From: JBGMEA01 sp041447245
GTDB taxonomy: Bacteria > Bacillota > Clostridia > Eubacteriales > Anaerofustaceae
NCBI GenBank assembly: GCA_041447245.1
Contig: JBGMEA010000027.1
Span: forward strand, 207,965 to 271,964
Direction: 5' to 3'
Length of the DNA: 64,000 bases
A program made the position numbers and the translations under genes. The notes beneath the pieces were generated by a model. That model was not told the origin of the DNA. It was given only the letters and a program-made list of their open reading frames with translations, and made no database searches. This document shows positions 31,847 through 40,806 of this stretch, one piece after another. The number at the start of each line of letters is the position of its first letter. Position 1 is the first letter of the stretch.

Positions 31847-33265
31847 TCATTCTATTGGGGCAGATTCGTCCCATAATTGATTTAACAGAGCAATCCCCTC
31901 TCTCATATCGGATTCGTTCATATGCGCATACCCAAACAGAAAAATCCCTTCAAACCGTTTGCCGATCCCGTCGAAACAGTACTCTGCCAATTCGTGCATA
32001 TCCACTCCGCTTTCATCCGCACTTTTTTTCCACAATCCGGCTTTGGCCTTGTTTTTGACCGAGACCAGAAGGTGCAACCCCGCTTCCGTCCCGGAGATAT
32101 CGGCATCCCACGCAAAGGGTGTTTGTCCCAATTCCCTTATCAGACAATCCCGTCGGCTCCGATACAGTTTTTTCATCCGATTGATATGCCTCCCGTAATG
32201 CCCCTCGGTAAGGAAACGGCTGAGCGTATCTTGTTCAAATCGCGAAACAGGACAGGAATAAAACAAGAACTCCTCCCGATACCGATTCATCAGGGCATCC
32301 GGCATTACCATATAGCTGATTCGTACAGAAGGCGCAATGCTTCTCGAAAACGTACCGATATAGATCACCCTGTCATATTCATCCATTCCTTTCAGTGCCG
32401 GAATCGGTCTGCCGTCGTACCGAAATTCGTGATCGTAATCGTCTTCAATAATATACCGTTCGCAGCCTTCGGAAGCCCATTTCAGTAAACGCCTTCTCGC
32501 CACAACCGGCATCACAACCCCAAGCGGGAACTGATGAGACGGCGTTACATATGCCGTATCCGCATCGGACAATTCCAGCAGATCAAGATCAATTCCCGCT
32601 GCGCCGACCGGAACATATCGAGTGGCAATCTCATTTTTTTTTAAAATTTTTGCCGTTTTTTCATACCCCGGGTTCTCCAGCGCCACTACTCTCTGACGCC
32701 CCAAAATCTGCATCAGCAGCTGAAACAGATATTCCGTGCCGGCACCGATCAGCACCCGATCCGCGCCGCAGCGAATTCCGCGGTATTCCCAAAGGTAATC
32801 CGTAACAGCCTCCCGCAATCTCCGATCCCCCTGCGGATGCGCTCGCTGCAACAATGTCCGATTCTCATCGTGCATGATTTCTTTTGTCAAACGTACCCAT
32901 GTCGCAAAAGGGAATCGCTCGGTGTCGACTCTGTCAATACCAAAATCCCAAATGATCTCCTTCTCCGCCGTATCTTCGATTTTTTCCGTGCAGCGTTCTG
33001 CACATGGGATTTTATCCATAGATTCGGGCAGTATTTCCTCCACATAAAAGCCGCTTTTGGCAACCGCGTTCAGATATCCTTCCGAAACCAATTGCTGGTA
33101 AGCCGTATCCACCGTATTCTGACTGATATGCAAATCCTCCGACAGTCTCCTTTTCGATGGAAGTTTTGTACCGGCCGCAAGCTGACCACCGAGAATTTTG
33201 CTGCGCAATTCCAAATACAGTTGCACATACAAATGATTGTTTGCATCAGTGTTTAACGTAATCAA
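31847..33265 (-). CDS. pdxR: MocR-type regulator PdxR
   Basis: GntR-type winged helix (about residues 8-70, with LPSKRRLSEDLHISQNTVDTAY) fused to an aminotransferase-like PLP-binding domain. The Schiff-base region reads YIGTFSRSIAPSVRISYMV. It is divergent from pdxST, which such proteins activate when PLP is low. An upstream ATG (33289) would put GGAGG inside the gene; the TTG at 33265, 6 nt after GGAGG, gives 472 aa and is preferred. The ~120-bp shared region should hold the operators. Confidence 0.88.
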   Translation of the reverse strand: MITLNTDANNHLYVQLYLELRSKILGGQLAAGTKLPSKRRLSEDLHISQNTVDTAYQQLVSEGYLNAVAKSGFYVEEILPESMDKIPCAERCTEKIEDTAEKEIIWDFGIDRVDTERFPFATWVRLTKEIMHDENRTLLQRAHPQGDRRLREAVTDYLWEYRGIRCGADRVLIGAGTEYLFQLLMQILGRQRVVALENPGYEKTAKILKKNEIATRYVPVGAAGIDLDLLELSDADTAYVTPSHQFPLGVVMPVVARRRLLKWASEGCERYIIEDDYDHEFRYDGRPIPALKGMDEYDRVIYIGTFSRSIAPSVRISYMVMPDALMNRYREEFLFYSCPVSRFEQDTLSRFLTEGHYGRHINRMKKLYRSRRDCLIRELGQTPFAWDADISGTEAGLHLLVSVKNKAKAGLWKKSADESGVDMHELAEYCFDGIGKRFEGIFLFGYAHMNESDMREGIALLNQLWDESAPIE

Positions 33266-33383
33266 TCCAATCCTCCAATCTGATACCATAAAATAATTTC
33301 ATTCTGATTATTTCAATCATATCAGTTTGTGCTATGATAATACGCAACCGATCGGAATTTGTCAACTAAAAAAGAGGGAAATC

Positions 33384-34265
33384 ATGAACCAGAGTCGTGA
33401 AGAGTTAAATAAAAATCTCGCACAAATGCTCAAAGGCGGAGTTATCATGGATGTTACCAATGCCGATGAAGCACGCATCGCACAGGAGGCGGGAGCCGTT
33501 GCAGTCATGGCATTGGAGCGCGTCCCTGCCGATATCCGCAAACAGGGCGGAGTCGCCAGAATGAGTGATCCGAAGATGATCAGAGCCATTCAAAAGGCGG
33601 TTACCATACCGGTCATGGCAAAAGTGCGCATCGGACATTTTGCCGAAGCGGAAATTCTGCAGGCACTGTCCATCGATTTCATTGATGAAAGCGAAGTGCT
33701 CACGCCTGCCGATGATTTATACCATATCGACAAGGCATCGTTCCGGGTTCCGTTCGTCTGCGGCGTGCGCAATCTGGGGGAAGCACTCAGGCGGATCGGC
33801 GAAGGAGCATCAATGATCCGAACCAAAGGAGAAGCCGGAACAGGAAACATTATCGAAGCAGTACGGCATATGCGCACGATGAACCGGGAAATCAGAACCG
33901 TAGCAGCCATGCCGAACGATGAACGCATGTGTTTTGCGAAAGAAAACGGAGCGCCCTACGAACTGGTCTGCCAAGTTGCACAAGAAGGAAAACTTCCCGT
34001 GGTCAATTTTGCGGCAGGAGGCATCGCGACTCCTGCAGATGCGGCGCTGATGATGAAACTCGGAAGCGAAGGAGTTTTTGTCGGCTCCGGTATCTTCAAG
34101 TCGGAAAACCCGCAGAAGCGGGCTGACGCAATCGTAAAAGCCGTTACATACTATCAGGATCCGCATATCCTGGCCGAGCTCAGCGAAGATCTCGGCGAAG
34201 CAATGCACGGCATCGAGCTTTCACAGATCGCCGAAGAAAACCGATACGCGCAGAGAGGCTGTTGA
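33384..34265 (+). CDS. pdxS: Pyridoxal 5'-phosphate synthase subunit PdxS
   Basis: The 293-aa TIM-barrel synthase makes PLP from ribose 5-phosphate, glyceraldehyde 3-phosphate and ammonia. The catalytic residues Asp23 (IMDV), Lys80 (VMAKVRIGH) and Lys147 (MIRTKGEAGTG) are in place. A longer frame adds 19 residues, but the ATG at 33384 follows GAGGG and matches the family start. pdxT follows with its start beside the pdxS stop. Confidence 0.98.
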   Translation: MNQSREELNKNLAQMLKGGVIMDVTNADEARIAQEAGAVAVMALERVPADIRKQGGVARMSDPKMIRAIQKAVTIPVMAKVRIGHFAEAEILQALSIDFIDESEVLTPADDLYHIDKASFRVPFVCGVRNLGEALRRIGEGASMIRTKGEAGTGNIIEAVRHMRTMNREIRTVAAMPNDERMCFAKENGAPYELVCQVAQEGKLPVVNFAAGGIATPADAALMMKLGSEGVFVGSGIFKSENPQKRADAIVKAVTYYQDPHILAELSEDLGEAMHGIELSQIAEENRYAQRGC

Positions 34266-34267
34266 CT

Positions 34268-34837
34268 ATGCCCCACGCTGTGGGCGTTCTCGCATTGCAG
34301 GGCTCAGTGCAGGAACATCTCGCTATGCTCAAACGAATCGAAAACATCGCCCCGCGTTCCGTCAGGACTGCGGAAGAGTTGAAATCGGTCGATGCCCTGA
34401 TTCTTCCGGGAGGGGAAAGCACTGTCATCGGAAAACTGTTGCGCACATTCGGATTGATGACTATTCTATCCAATCAAATCTCGGAAGGAATGCCGGTATG
34501 GGGCACCTGTGCAGGCACAATCCTGTTGGCACGAAAAATCCTCGGAGAATCTCCCTATCTCGGAGCAATCGACATTACGGTTGCCCGAAATGCTTACGGA
34601 ACGCAATCGGACAGTTTCCGCACAACATCCCGTATTGCGGAATTATCCGATCATGAAACCGAGCTTGTCTTTATCCGCGCACCCAAAATCATTTCCTGTT
34701 CGGCACATGTCAGCGTCATTTGCAGCCTCGGAGAAAACCCCGTGGCGGTTCGCCAAAATCATATTCTGGCAACGACGTTCCATCCGGAACTGACAAACGA
34801 TCTTTCTTTTCATTCCTATTTTGCATCGATGATCTGA
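34268..34837 (+). CDS. pdxT: Pyridoxal 5'-phosphate synthase glutaminase subunit PdxT
   Basis: The 189-aa class I glutaminase supplies ammonia to PdxS. The triad is visible: Cys81 (WGTCAGT), His172 and Glu174 (TFHPEL). LPGGESTVIGKL is the family oxyanion region. A TTG at 34262 overlaps the pdxS stop, but the ATG at 34268 has AGAGAGG at a better spacing. Confidence 0.97.
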   Translation: MPHAVGVLALQGSVQEHLAMLKRIENIAPRSVRTAEELKSVDALILPGGESTVIGKLLRTFGLMTILSNQISEGMPVWGTCAGTILLARKILGESPYLGAIDITVARNAYGTQSDSFRTTSRIAELSDHETELVFIRAPKIISCSAHVSVICSLGENPVAVRQNHILATTFHPELTNDLSFHSYFASMI

Positions 34838-34846
34838 AGCGAAAAA

Positions 34847-34876
34847 AAAGAGTTGCCCGCAAAAGGCAGCTCTTTC
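34847..34876 (+). terminator. Terminator after pdxST
   Basis: AAAGAGTTGCC and GGCAGCTCTTT pair with one wobble; the A and T tracts suit both strands. Confidence 0.75.
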
Positions 34877-34904
34877 AGTATTTTCGTTATTTTTTTATAA
34901 TACG

Positions 34905-36317
34905 CTATTCTCCTTCGTGATTGACCACCACATTGTTTCGATCTCTGTCTTTTGCCGCGTAAAGCGCATCGTCAACACGTTTGATCCAACTGTCGAAATC
35001 TTCCCCTTCCCGCAGTTCTGCGATGCCGATGCTGACCGTCATCTCTCCGATCACGGGAAATTCATGCAGTGACACCAGCTTACGAAGCCGTTCCGCATAA
35101 ACATACGCAGTATTGCCGACATTGGTTGTCGTAAGGATCAGAAATTCCTCACCGCCCCAACGGGTAATGGAGTCTGTCGTGCGCGAATTTGCGCGAAGCA
35201 GATCGGCAAAATCAATCAGCACCATATCCCCAACCTGATGCCCGTATTTATCATTGACCCTTTTAAAATGGTCAATATCCAAAAGCAGAAATGACAGGCT
35301 GTTCTTTTGGATACGCATCAGTTCGATCTGTTCATAAACGTGCTTGATCAGTCCCCTGCGATTCCATAAGCCGGTCAGCTGATCGGTATATGCCGAGTTT
35401 ACCAATTCATCATTGGCTTTTTTCAGCTCTTCCTCCACTTGCTTGTGCTCTTCCAGCTCTCTTGTCAGCGTATTATACAATCGGATATTCTGTATCAGCG
35501 TGCTTAGTTGGGCACACACTGTGATCATAATTTTTTCGGAACGCGGAGCAAACAGTTCCCCTTTGCGCAGAAAAACAATCATACTGCCCAGAAATGTTTC
35601 ATCGGAAAAAATCGGAAACAAAATGCTAGACTCAAATGTCCCGATGTCGGGATAATCACCGAACAGCTCCAAAATCTGTTCCCGATCAAGATACAGATTC
35701 GTTTTTTTGTTCTCCCCGTCGCTTCCCCTTCTGCGCTTCATTGCCTGTTGCATCAATTCATCGGGGAAAATATAGGCTTCGTTTTTTTGTGTAATGTCCA
35801 TTCCGATACAATGATATCGGCGAACCTGCTTTGTCACATCGTCAAACAGATAGGACAGCAGCGCATCGATATGCAATTCATGACTGAGCAGCGCACAAGT
35901 CTGACGGATAAATTTATCCATATCCATTCCATGCGCGGAAATACGATAAATCTGATACAGCAGATTTACTCCATTCTCATCTGCCGCGTTTAAAACAGCA
36001 TGCATCTTCTCGGATGAAGTTTCTTTATCGCGGCATTGTCCCGCTTCAGATTCAGACAATGCCCGGTTCGAAAGAACTGTTCCGCTTAATGTCTTGCGCC
36101 CGATATCTTCGTTCTTTCCGTCGGCACGCAGAATTGCTTGGGAAAGATATTTATGCTCGACCGCAACAGATCCGTCCCGTTCGGAGAATCCGCTTGGCTG
36201 CATACTTGCTGGCCGAATGGCAGACTGCTTGCATTCTGCGGGAGCAGTCTGTTCCACACGAGGCGGATGCCCCGCTCCAAAACGTTTCATACTTTTTTGT
36301 TTATCGACTTTTCTCAT
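34905..36317 (-). CDS. GAF-GGDEF diguanylate cyclase
   Basis: The 470-aa protein has a charged, poorly structured N-terminus (~1-110), a GAF-like sensor domain (~120-290), a short coiled coil (RELEEHKQVEEELKKANDEL) and a C-terminal GGDEF domain. The active site reads RWGGEEF (GGEEF at 388-392), and the RxxD inhibitory site RTTD (379-382) lies five residues ahead. It should therefore make c-di-GMP with product inhibition. It has no membrane segment. It is the only c-di-GMP enzyme in the window, which also holds a c-di-GMP riboswitch. Confidence 0.93.
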   Translation of the reverse strand: MRKVDKQKSMKRFGAGHPPRVEQTAPAECKQSAIRPASMQPSGFSERDGSVAVEHKYLSQAILRADGKNEDIGRKTLSGTVLSNRALSESEAGQCRDKETSSEKMHAVLNAADENGVNLLYQIYRISAHGMDMDKFIRQTCALLSHELHIDALLSYLFDDVTKQVRRYHCIGMDITQKNEAYIFPDELMQQAMKRRRGSDGENKKTNLYLDREQILELFGDYPDIGTFESSILFPIFSDETFLGSMIVFLRKGELFAPRSEKIMITVCAQLSTLIQNIRLYNTLTRELEEHKQVEEELKKANDELVNSAYTDQLTGLWNRRGLIKHVYEQIELMRIQKNSLSFLLLDIDHFKRVNDKYGHQVGDMVLIDFADLLRANSRTTDSITRWGGEEFLILTTTNVGNTAYVYAERLRKLVSLHEFPVIGEMTVSIGIAELREGEDFDSWIKRVDDALYAAKDRDRNNVVVNHEGE

Positions 36318-36513
36318 AACTCATCACTCACTCCGTCACGGTCGGCATATCCATCAAAATCAAGTACATCAGCAACACTTCCGCAATACAAAAAACAGAG
36401 GATCTTCCGAATAACGATTCTGAATAAAATCCGAAACGCCCAACAAAAAATAACATTGTAATTATTATATCATTCCGATACATCCGCAACAAGTATGAAA
36501 ACAGGATGGGAAC

Positions 36514-36545
36514 AAAAAAAAGCATCTTTCGTACGAAAGATGCTT
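36514..36545 (-). terminator. Perfect 26-nt palindrome with T-run
   Basis: AAGCATCTTTCG and its exact complement flank TA at 36520-36545, and the minus strand continues into a run of T. It probably ends the transcript of the small gene at 36740-36994. The ~190 bp between them hold nothing I can assign. Confidence 0.65.
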
Positions 36546-36739
36546 GGCGTGATGACAAGCTCGCCACTATGCAGGCTGAATGAAAAAACCGAAAACAAAG
36601 TACATTACTATTCGGATGAGCATGACGTATCCGAATATCCGCAAGTGAAGATGAATGTTTATGCAATGCTGCACATCGGATTGCTGCGGTTCAGGGTTTT
36701 CGCCAGTCTGAATATCTTCATAAAGAAAGATGCTTTTCT

Positions 36740-36994
36740 TCAGTCAAATATCATTTTTTTTGCGATAATACCGCCAAGCGCATCGAGCTCTTTTTCAAAC
36801 TTCGCGATTTCGCTTTCCGATCCATCGACAAATTCCAGCAGGATCAGCCCGCTCGGACTGCATGCATCGGGAGTTGCCATATGAAGCCCGACTCTCGTGT
36901 TGATGCTGCACCCGTAATCAGACAAAATGCTTTGGAGTTTCAGCGCATCCTGCATACGCTCTTTTACCTGTATTCCCATAATTACTTTGGACAT
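36740..36994 (-). CDS. Small ACT/TM1266-like protein
   Basis: The 84-aa alpha/beta protein (MSKVIMGIQVKERMQDALKLQ...GLHMATPDACSPSGLILLEF) resembles the ferredoxin-fold regulators near iron-only hydrogenase systems, but the match is by pattern only. The ATG at 36994 has AAGGAGG 8 nt upstream; an earlier ATG would contain that site. No hydrogenase genes are nearby. Confidence 0.65.
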   Translation of the reverse strand: MSKVIMGIQVKERMQDALKLQSILSDYGCSINTRVGLHMATPDACSPSGLILLEFVDGSESEIAKFEKELDALGGIIAKKMIFD

Positions 36995-37071
36995 AAGCAC
37001 TTCCTCCTTATGATCCATATTGTATCACAGATTTTGCATGCATTACATTCTTCGTTGCTTAAAATCACAGT

Positions 37072-37506
37072 TTATTTGTCGGGCATATCACATAATGTTT
37101 TCGTATAATAATACCGTTTTCCGCTGAGCGGATACTCCGTCAAAACGAACTTGAGTTCATAACCGTGCTTTTCGTAAAAACCGGGAGCCTGAAATCCGAA
37201 CGTATTCAGAAACACATACTTGCATCCGCGGCTTTTCGCCGTCTCTTCGGCAACCCGCAGAATTTCACTTCCGATCCCTTTTCCCCGAAGCGCTTCGCTT
37301 ACCCAAAGATAATCCACTTCCAGCCAGTTTCCGTGCGTGCTGCCGATCAATCCCGCCGTCTTCTCACCATTATCATTGTGGAGGAATATCCCCAGTTCTT
37401 TGGGATTTTTGTCTTCGATTCTTGCAAGGTTATACTCCAGCAATCGTTCGTATAATTCACTGCGATCCCGATCCGTCAGCATTTCCGTTACCGTATAATT
37501 TTCCAA
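37072..37506 (-). CDS. GNAT-family N-acetyltransferase
   Basis: The 144-aa GNAT fold shows the acetyl-CoA-binding motif A LRGKGIGSEILRVAEE and the C-terminal GFYEKHGYELKF. The substrate is unknown. The start is a TTG at 37506 with GAGAGGTG about 8 nt upstream; no ATG in frame is better placed. Monocistronic. Confidence 0.88.
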   Translation of the reverse strand: MENYTVTEMLTDRDRSELYERLLEYNLARIEDKNPKELGIFLHNDNGEKTAGLIGSTHGNWLEVDYLWVSEALRGKGIGSEILRVAEETAKSRGCKYVFLNTFGFQAPGFYEKHGYELKFVLTEYPLSGKRYYYTKTLCDMPDK

Positions 37507-37674
37507 TGTGCATCACCTCTCAGTCCGACTTTCGTTTTTATAAACGAATCTTTTCTGTCCTTTTGGTATTTTGTCACAGACATCACGCAAGTGTCAATCT
37601 ATAATTCCTATCATACAAAGACAAATGAAGGAATCTTGCGGATCAGGCAGATCCGTGTTGAAAGAAAGGCTGTT

Positions 37675-38271
37675 ATGCATCAAAAATTCTATAAAAAAAT
37701 ATATACCCCCAAAGAGCTCTACATCGCATTATACCGCGGACTGCGCACCATGAAGTTTATGCGCAAAGCAAAAAACAACCATGAGCTATCCGTCGAATTC
37801 ATCGAGCGGATCATGCTTGCTGTCACCGAAGTGAACGGCTGCGAAATCTGTTCTTACGGCCATACCAAAATGGCATTGGAGCAGGGAATGCGTGCGGAAG
37901 AAATCGAAACGCTCCTGTCGGGAAACACAGAGCAGATTCCGAAGGAAGAACTCACCGCCATTCTGTTTGCACAGCATTACGCCGACACCCGAGGCTGGCC
38001 GAGTGAGGTATCCTGGAAACGGGTAAGCGAGGAATACGGGCTTCCGAAAGCGCTGGGCATTCTCGGTTCGACACGGATGATTATGATCGGCAACATCGTC
38101 GGCATCGCATTCAGCGCGTTGCGAAGCCGTTTGAAAGGTCATCCCGTCGAAAAGACTGGCCTCCTTTACGAAATCGGTATGCTGCTGAGTTGTCTGATTT
38201 TCCTTCCGATTGCCATTCTCCACGGTCTGATCTCCGATCTGTTCCGTGTCCCGATCATTCGTTTCAAGTAA
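37675..38271 (+). CDS. Carboxymuconolactone decarboxylase/AhpD-like protein
   Basis: The 198-aa all-helical protein has the AhpD-type CxxC-x-x-H motif CEICSYGH. The pair of Cys and nearby His suggest a thiol-disulfide or peroxidase-partner role. The C-terminal ~40 residues hold a hydrophobic stretch (MLLSCLIFLPIAILHGLI) that could be a membrane anchor, which is unusual for the family. The ATG at 37675 follows AAAGGC; a longer reading adds 28 residues without a site. Confidence 0.82.
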   Translation: MHQKFYKKIYTPKELYIALYRGLRTMKFMRKAKNNHELSVEFIERIMLAVTEVNGCEICSYGHTKMALEQGMRAEEIETLLSGNTEQIPKEELTAILFAQHYADTRGWPSEVSWKRVSEEYGLPKALGILGSTRMIMIGNIVGIAFSALRSRLKGHPVEKTGLLYEIGMLLSCLIFLPIAILHGLISDLFRVPIIRFK

Positions 38272-38403
38272 GAATAACTGCGAAGCGTCGGATTCTTCCG
38301 ATTCGGAATTGTTCGATGATGGAAATTTTGGATATCGATATCCGTTTCCGAATCAAATCATCGGTATCCGTTTCAATTGTGCAGAAAGAAAGTGGAGAAT
38401 AGA

Positions 38404-39012
38404 ATGAAAAAAATCAGCGTGTTTGATTTGATCGCCCCGATTTACGGTTTGTTTTACGAACGGCAGATCAGACAGTTCCAAAAAGTGATTGATCGGCTAT
38501 CGGCCGAAATCGACATATCAGTAGGGAAAACCGCCGTCGATGTCGGATGCGGCACGGGTGCGCTCTGCTCTGTACTCTCAGACAGAGGGCTTACGGTCAG
38601 CGGAGCCGATCCCTCGAATGTCATGCTGAAGGTTGCCGAAAGAAAAAAGGGAAGCCGAAGCATCGCATTCACCCGTGCAAACGCTCTCGAACGGATGCCT
38701 TTTGAAGACATCAGTTTTGATCTCACGTTTACTTCCTATGTCCTGCATGGTTTGAAAGAGGCAGATCGAAAAACCATGTATGCGGAACTCGGCAGAATCA
38801 CGAAAGGTTATATCATCATTCACGATTACAATGAAAAACGTGCGCTGCATACCACGCTCATCGAGTGGCTCGAAGGCGGAGATTATTTCGGGTTTATTAA
38901 GCATGCCCCCGAGGAAATCGGTCGGGCATTTTCGGAAGTTCGCACAGTAATGGTCGGACCGCGTGCGGTATGCTATATCTGCAAACCGCATGATACGCTT
39001 CAGTCTGAATAA
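38404..39012 (+). CDS. Class I SAM-dependent methyltransferase
   Basis: The 202-aa protein shows SAM motif I DVGCGTGALCSVL, the acidic end of strand 2 (SGADPS) and motif IV-like FDLTFTSYVLHGL. The pattern is close to the UbiE/Methyltransf_11 group; the substrate is unknown. The ATG at 38404 follows GTGGAG. The gene ends about 110 bp before the tRNA-Ser(GGA) repeat locus, with a CAGCTG hairpin terminator at about 39086-39119. Confidence 0.87.
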   Translation: MKKISVFDLIAPIYGLFYERQIRQFQKVIDRLSAEIDISVGKTAVDVGCGTGALCSVLSDRGLTVSGADPSNVMLKVAERKKGSRSIAFTRANALERMPFEDISFDLTFTSYVLHGLKEADRKTMYAELGRITKGYIIIHDYNEKRALHTTLIEWLEGGDYFGFIKHAPEEIGRAFSEVRTVMVGPRAVCYICKPHDTLQSE

Positions 39013-39120
39013 CTCAAGTGACACAACACCTCCATAAGTACGATATGCCGAAAGCGAGAAACTTCCCTCATTATAAATCGACAACAAAAACAGCTGTTCT
39101 TCCAAGGCAGCTGTTTTTTG

Positions 39121-39482
39121 TGTCTCCTTACTTTCCGCAAGCTTCGCTTGCCCTTTCCATCCGATGAGCGTTTGCCGCATATCCTGCGGCAATAGCGAAC
39201 AGGGGCGGGGTTTTCGAAGCTCTCCTCATTGCTGTCCTTAAATGTAAAACGGAAATAAAAAACAGCTGCACACTGTTTTCGATTCTTAAAAATGGCGGAG
39301 GAGGAGAGATGTCTCCTTACTCTACGCAAGCTTCGCTTGCCCTTTCCATCCGATGAGCGTTTGCCGCATATCCTGCGGCAATAGCGAACAGGGGTGGGGG
39401 TTTCGAAGCGCTCCTCATTGCTGTCCTTAAATGCAAAACGGAAATAAAAAACAGCGCACTCGCTGTTTTCGATTCTTAAAAA
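39121..39482 (-). repeat. Tandem tRNA-Ser(GGA)-linked repeat, period 189 bp
   Basis: Two near-identical copies (39121-39309 and 39310-39482 running into the tRNA). Between them at 39293-39310 lies an exact copy of the last 18 nt of tRNA-Ser(GGA), CCA included. Each copy has a terminator (AAAACAGC...GCTGTTTT) and a module. The module has a TTGCCGCA/TGCGGCAA stem, ATCGGATGGAAAG, a GCAAGC/GCTTGC stem with a GAA loop, and GTAAGGAGACAT. The module is shared with the 23.8-24.1 kb locus; the terminator is not. Frames inside are not credible genes. Confidence 0.85.
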
Positions 39483-39575
39483 TGGCGGAGGAGGAGAGAT
39501 TCGAACTCTCGAGACGCTTTTGACGCCTACACGATTTCCAATCGTGCGCCCTCGACCAAACTAGGCGACTCCTCC
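39483..39575 (-). tRNA. tRNA-Ser(GGA), CCA encoded
   Basis: Acceptor GGAGGAG/CTCCTCC, discriminator G, encoded CCA. The anticodon loop TTGGAAA gives GGA, and a long variable arm and GAGTTCGAATCTC T arm are present. The gene is followed by its own terminator and then the tandem repeats. Confidence 0.97.
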
Positions 39576-39804
39576 GCAGATCTGTCATTCTCGGAAAATC
39601 TTGTTCTGATTTCCACGCAAATGATATTATACCGAAACGAGCGGAAATTGTAAAGCAAAAAGATGGATTTCACATTATTTCCGTTTGCTGCGCAAAAGAA
39701 AACAGAAATTTTATTTTCTGTTTTCTTTTTTCAGTATTATCATTGCACACATGTAATTATCTTGTTACAATAAATTCACAAAAGCACACGAAAAGATTAG
39801 GCAT

Positions 39805-40731
39805 ATGAATCAAACTGTTATTGGAAATCTTTACAATATTCAACCCTTTTCCGTTCAGGACGGACCGGGCATCCGCACCACTGTTTTTCTGAAAGGCTGT
39901 CCGCTTTCCTGTCTGTGGTGCCACAGTCCGGAATCCCAGTCTACGGATTGGGAACTTTCCTATCTGTCCGCCAGATGTGTCGGCACGGATGTCTGCGGAC
40001 AGTGTCTGGAAGCCTGTCCCGAGCACGCGATCTCTGCGAATTGCACTTCTTCAACAGTAGCAATCGACCGCACACGCTGTACCGCGTGTTTGCATTGCAC
40101 CGAAGTCTGCACGGCAAAAGCGCTCATGCCCTCTGGATATCACTTATCCGTGGAAGAAGTATTCGAGCGAATCGTAAAAGACAAGCCGTACTATGAACCG
40201 GACGGAGGCGTCACCATCTCGGGAGGAGAACCGATGCAGCAGTTTTCTTTTACTTATGCACTTGCAAAACAATGCAATGAAAACGGCATCTCCGTCTGCC
40301 TTGACACCACAGGGTACGCCCCGGAGGAAGATTACCTTTCCATCCTGCCATATATTGATCTTTTTCTGTATGATTTGAAACAGATGGATTCCCATCAATC
40401 AGAGAAATTGACCGGGGTACCGAACGAACAAATTCTGAGCAACGCTGAGTCAATTGCCGCACACGGAGGAAATTTCCAGATTCGGGTTCCGATCATCCCC
40501 AAACTCAACGATACCGAAGAAAATCTGCGCCGCACCGCACAATTCTGTGTATCACTCGGAGAAGCGGTCACCGACATTCAATTGCTTCCGTATCACAATA
40601 TGGGAATCGGAAAATACGAACGAATCGGACGAACCTACCCTCTGAAAAATATCAGCCCACCGACGGATGACGAGATGCTTCGGCATCTTGCACTGTTTGA
40701 ATCCTATCATCTGCCCGTCCATTTGCATTAA
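39805..40731 (+). CDS. Glycyl-radical enzyme activating enzyme (radical SAM)
   Basis: The 308-aa radical SAM protein has CPLSCLWC (Cys32, Cys36, Cys39) for the SAM cluster. An inserted two-cluster ferredoxin domain follows (Cys58, 64, 67, 71 and Cys92, 95, 98, 102). GGVTISGGEPM is the SAM-binding GGE motif. It abstracts hydrogen from the active-site glycine of the enzyme encoded 75 bp downstream. The two-cluster insert is typical of activases for non-PFL glycyl-radical enzymes. AGATTAGG lies ahead of the ATG. Confidence 0.94.
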   Translation: MNQTVIGNLYNIQPFSVQDGPGIRTTVFLKGCPLSCLWCHSPESQSTDWELSYLSARCVGTDVCGQCLEACPEHAISANCTSSTVAIDRTRCTACLHCTEVCTAKALMPSGYHLSVEEVFERIVKDKPYYEPDGGVTISGGEPMQQFSFTYALAKQCNENGISVCLDTTGYAPEEDYLSILPYIDLFLYDLKQMDSHQSEKLTGVPNEQILSNAESIAAHGGNFQIRVPIIPKLNDTEENLRRTAQFCVSLGEAVTDIQLLPYHNMGIGKYERIGRTYPLKNISPPTDDEMLRHLALFESYHLPVHLH

Positions 40732-40806
40732 AAAAACAATGATAGCATATCCGGATCTGCCCGACCGCAACTGCCGGACATCGACCCGAAAAAAGGAGGC
40801 ATTGCC

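Noticed and set aside
39121..39482. Possible CRISPR array near tRNA-Ser(GGA)
   Set aside because: Only two copies with a 189-bp period and no short repeat/spacer alternation; no cas genes.
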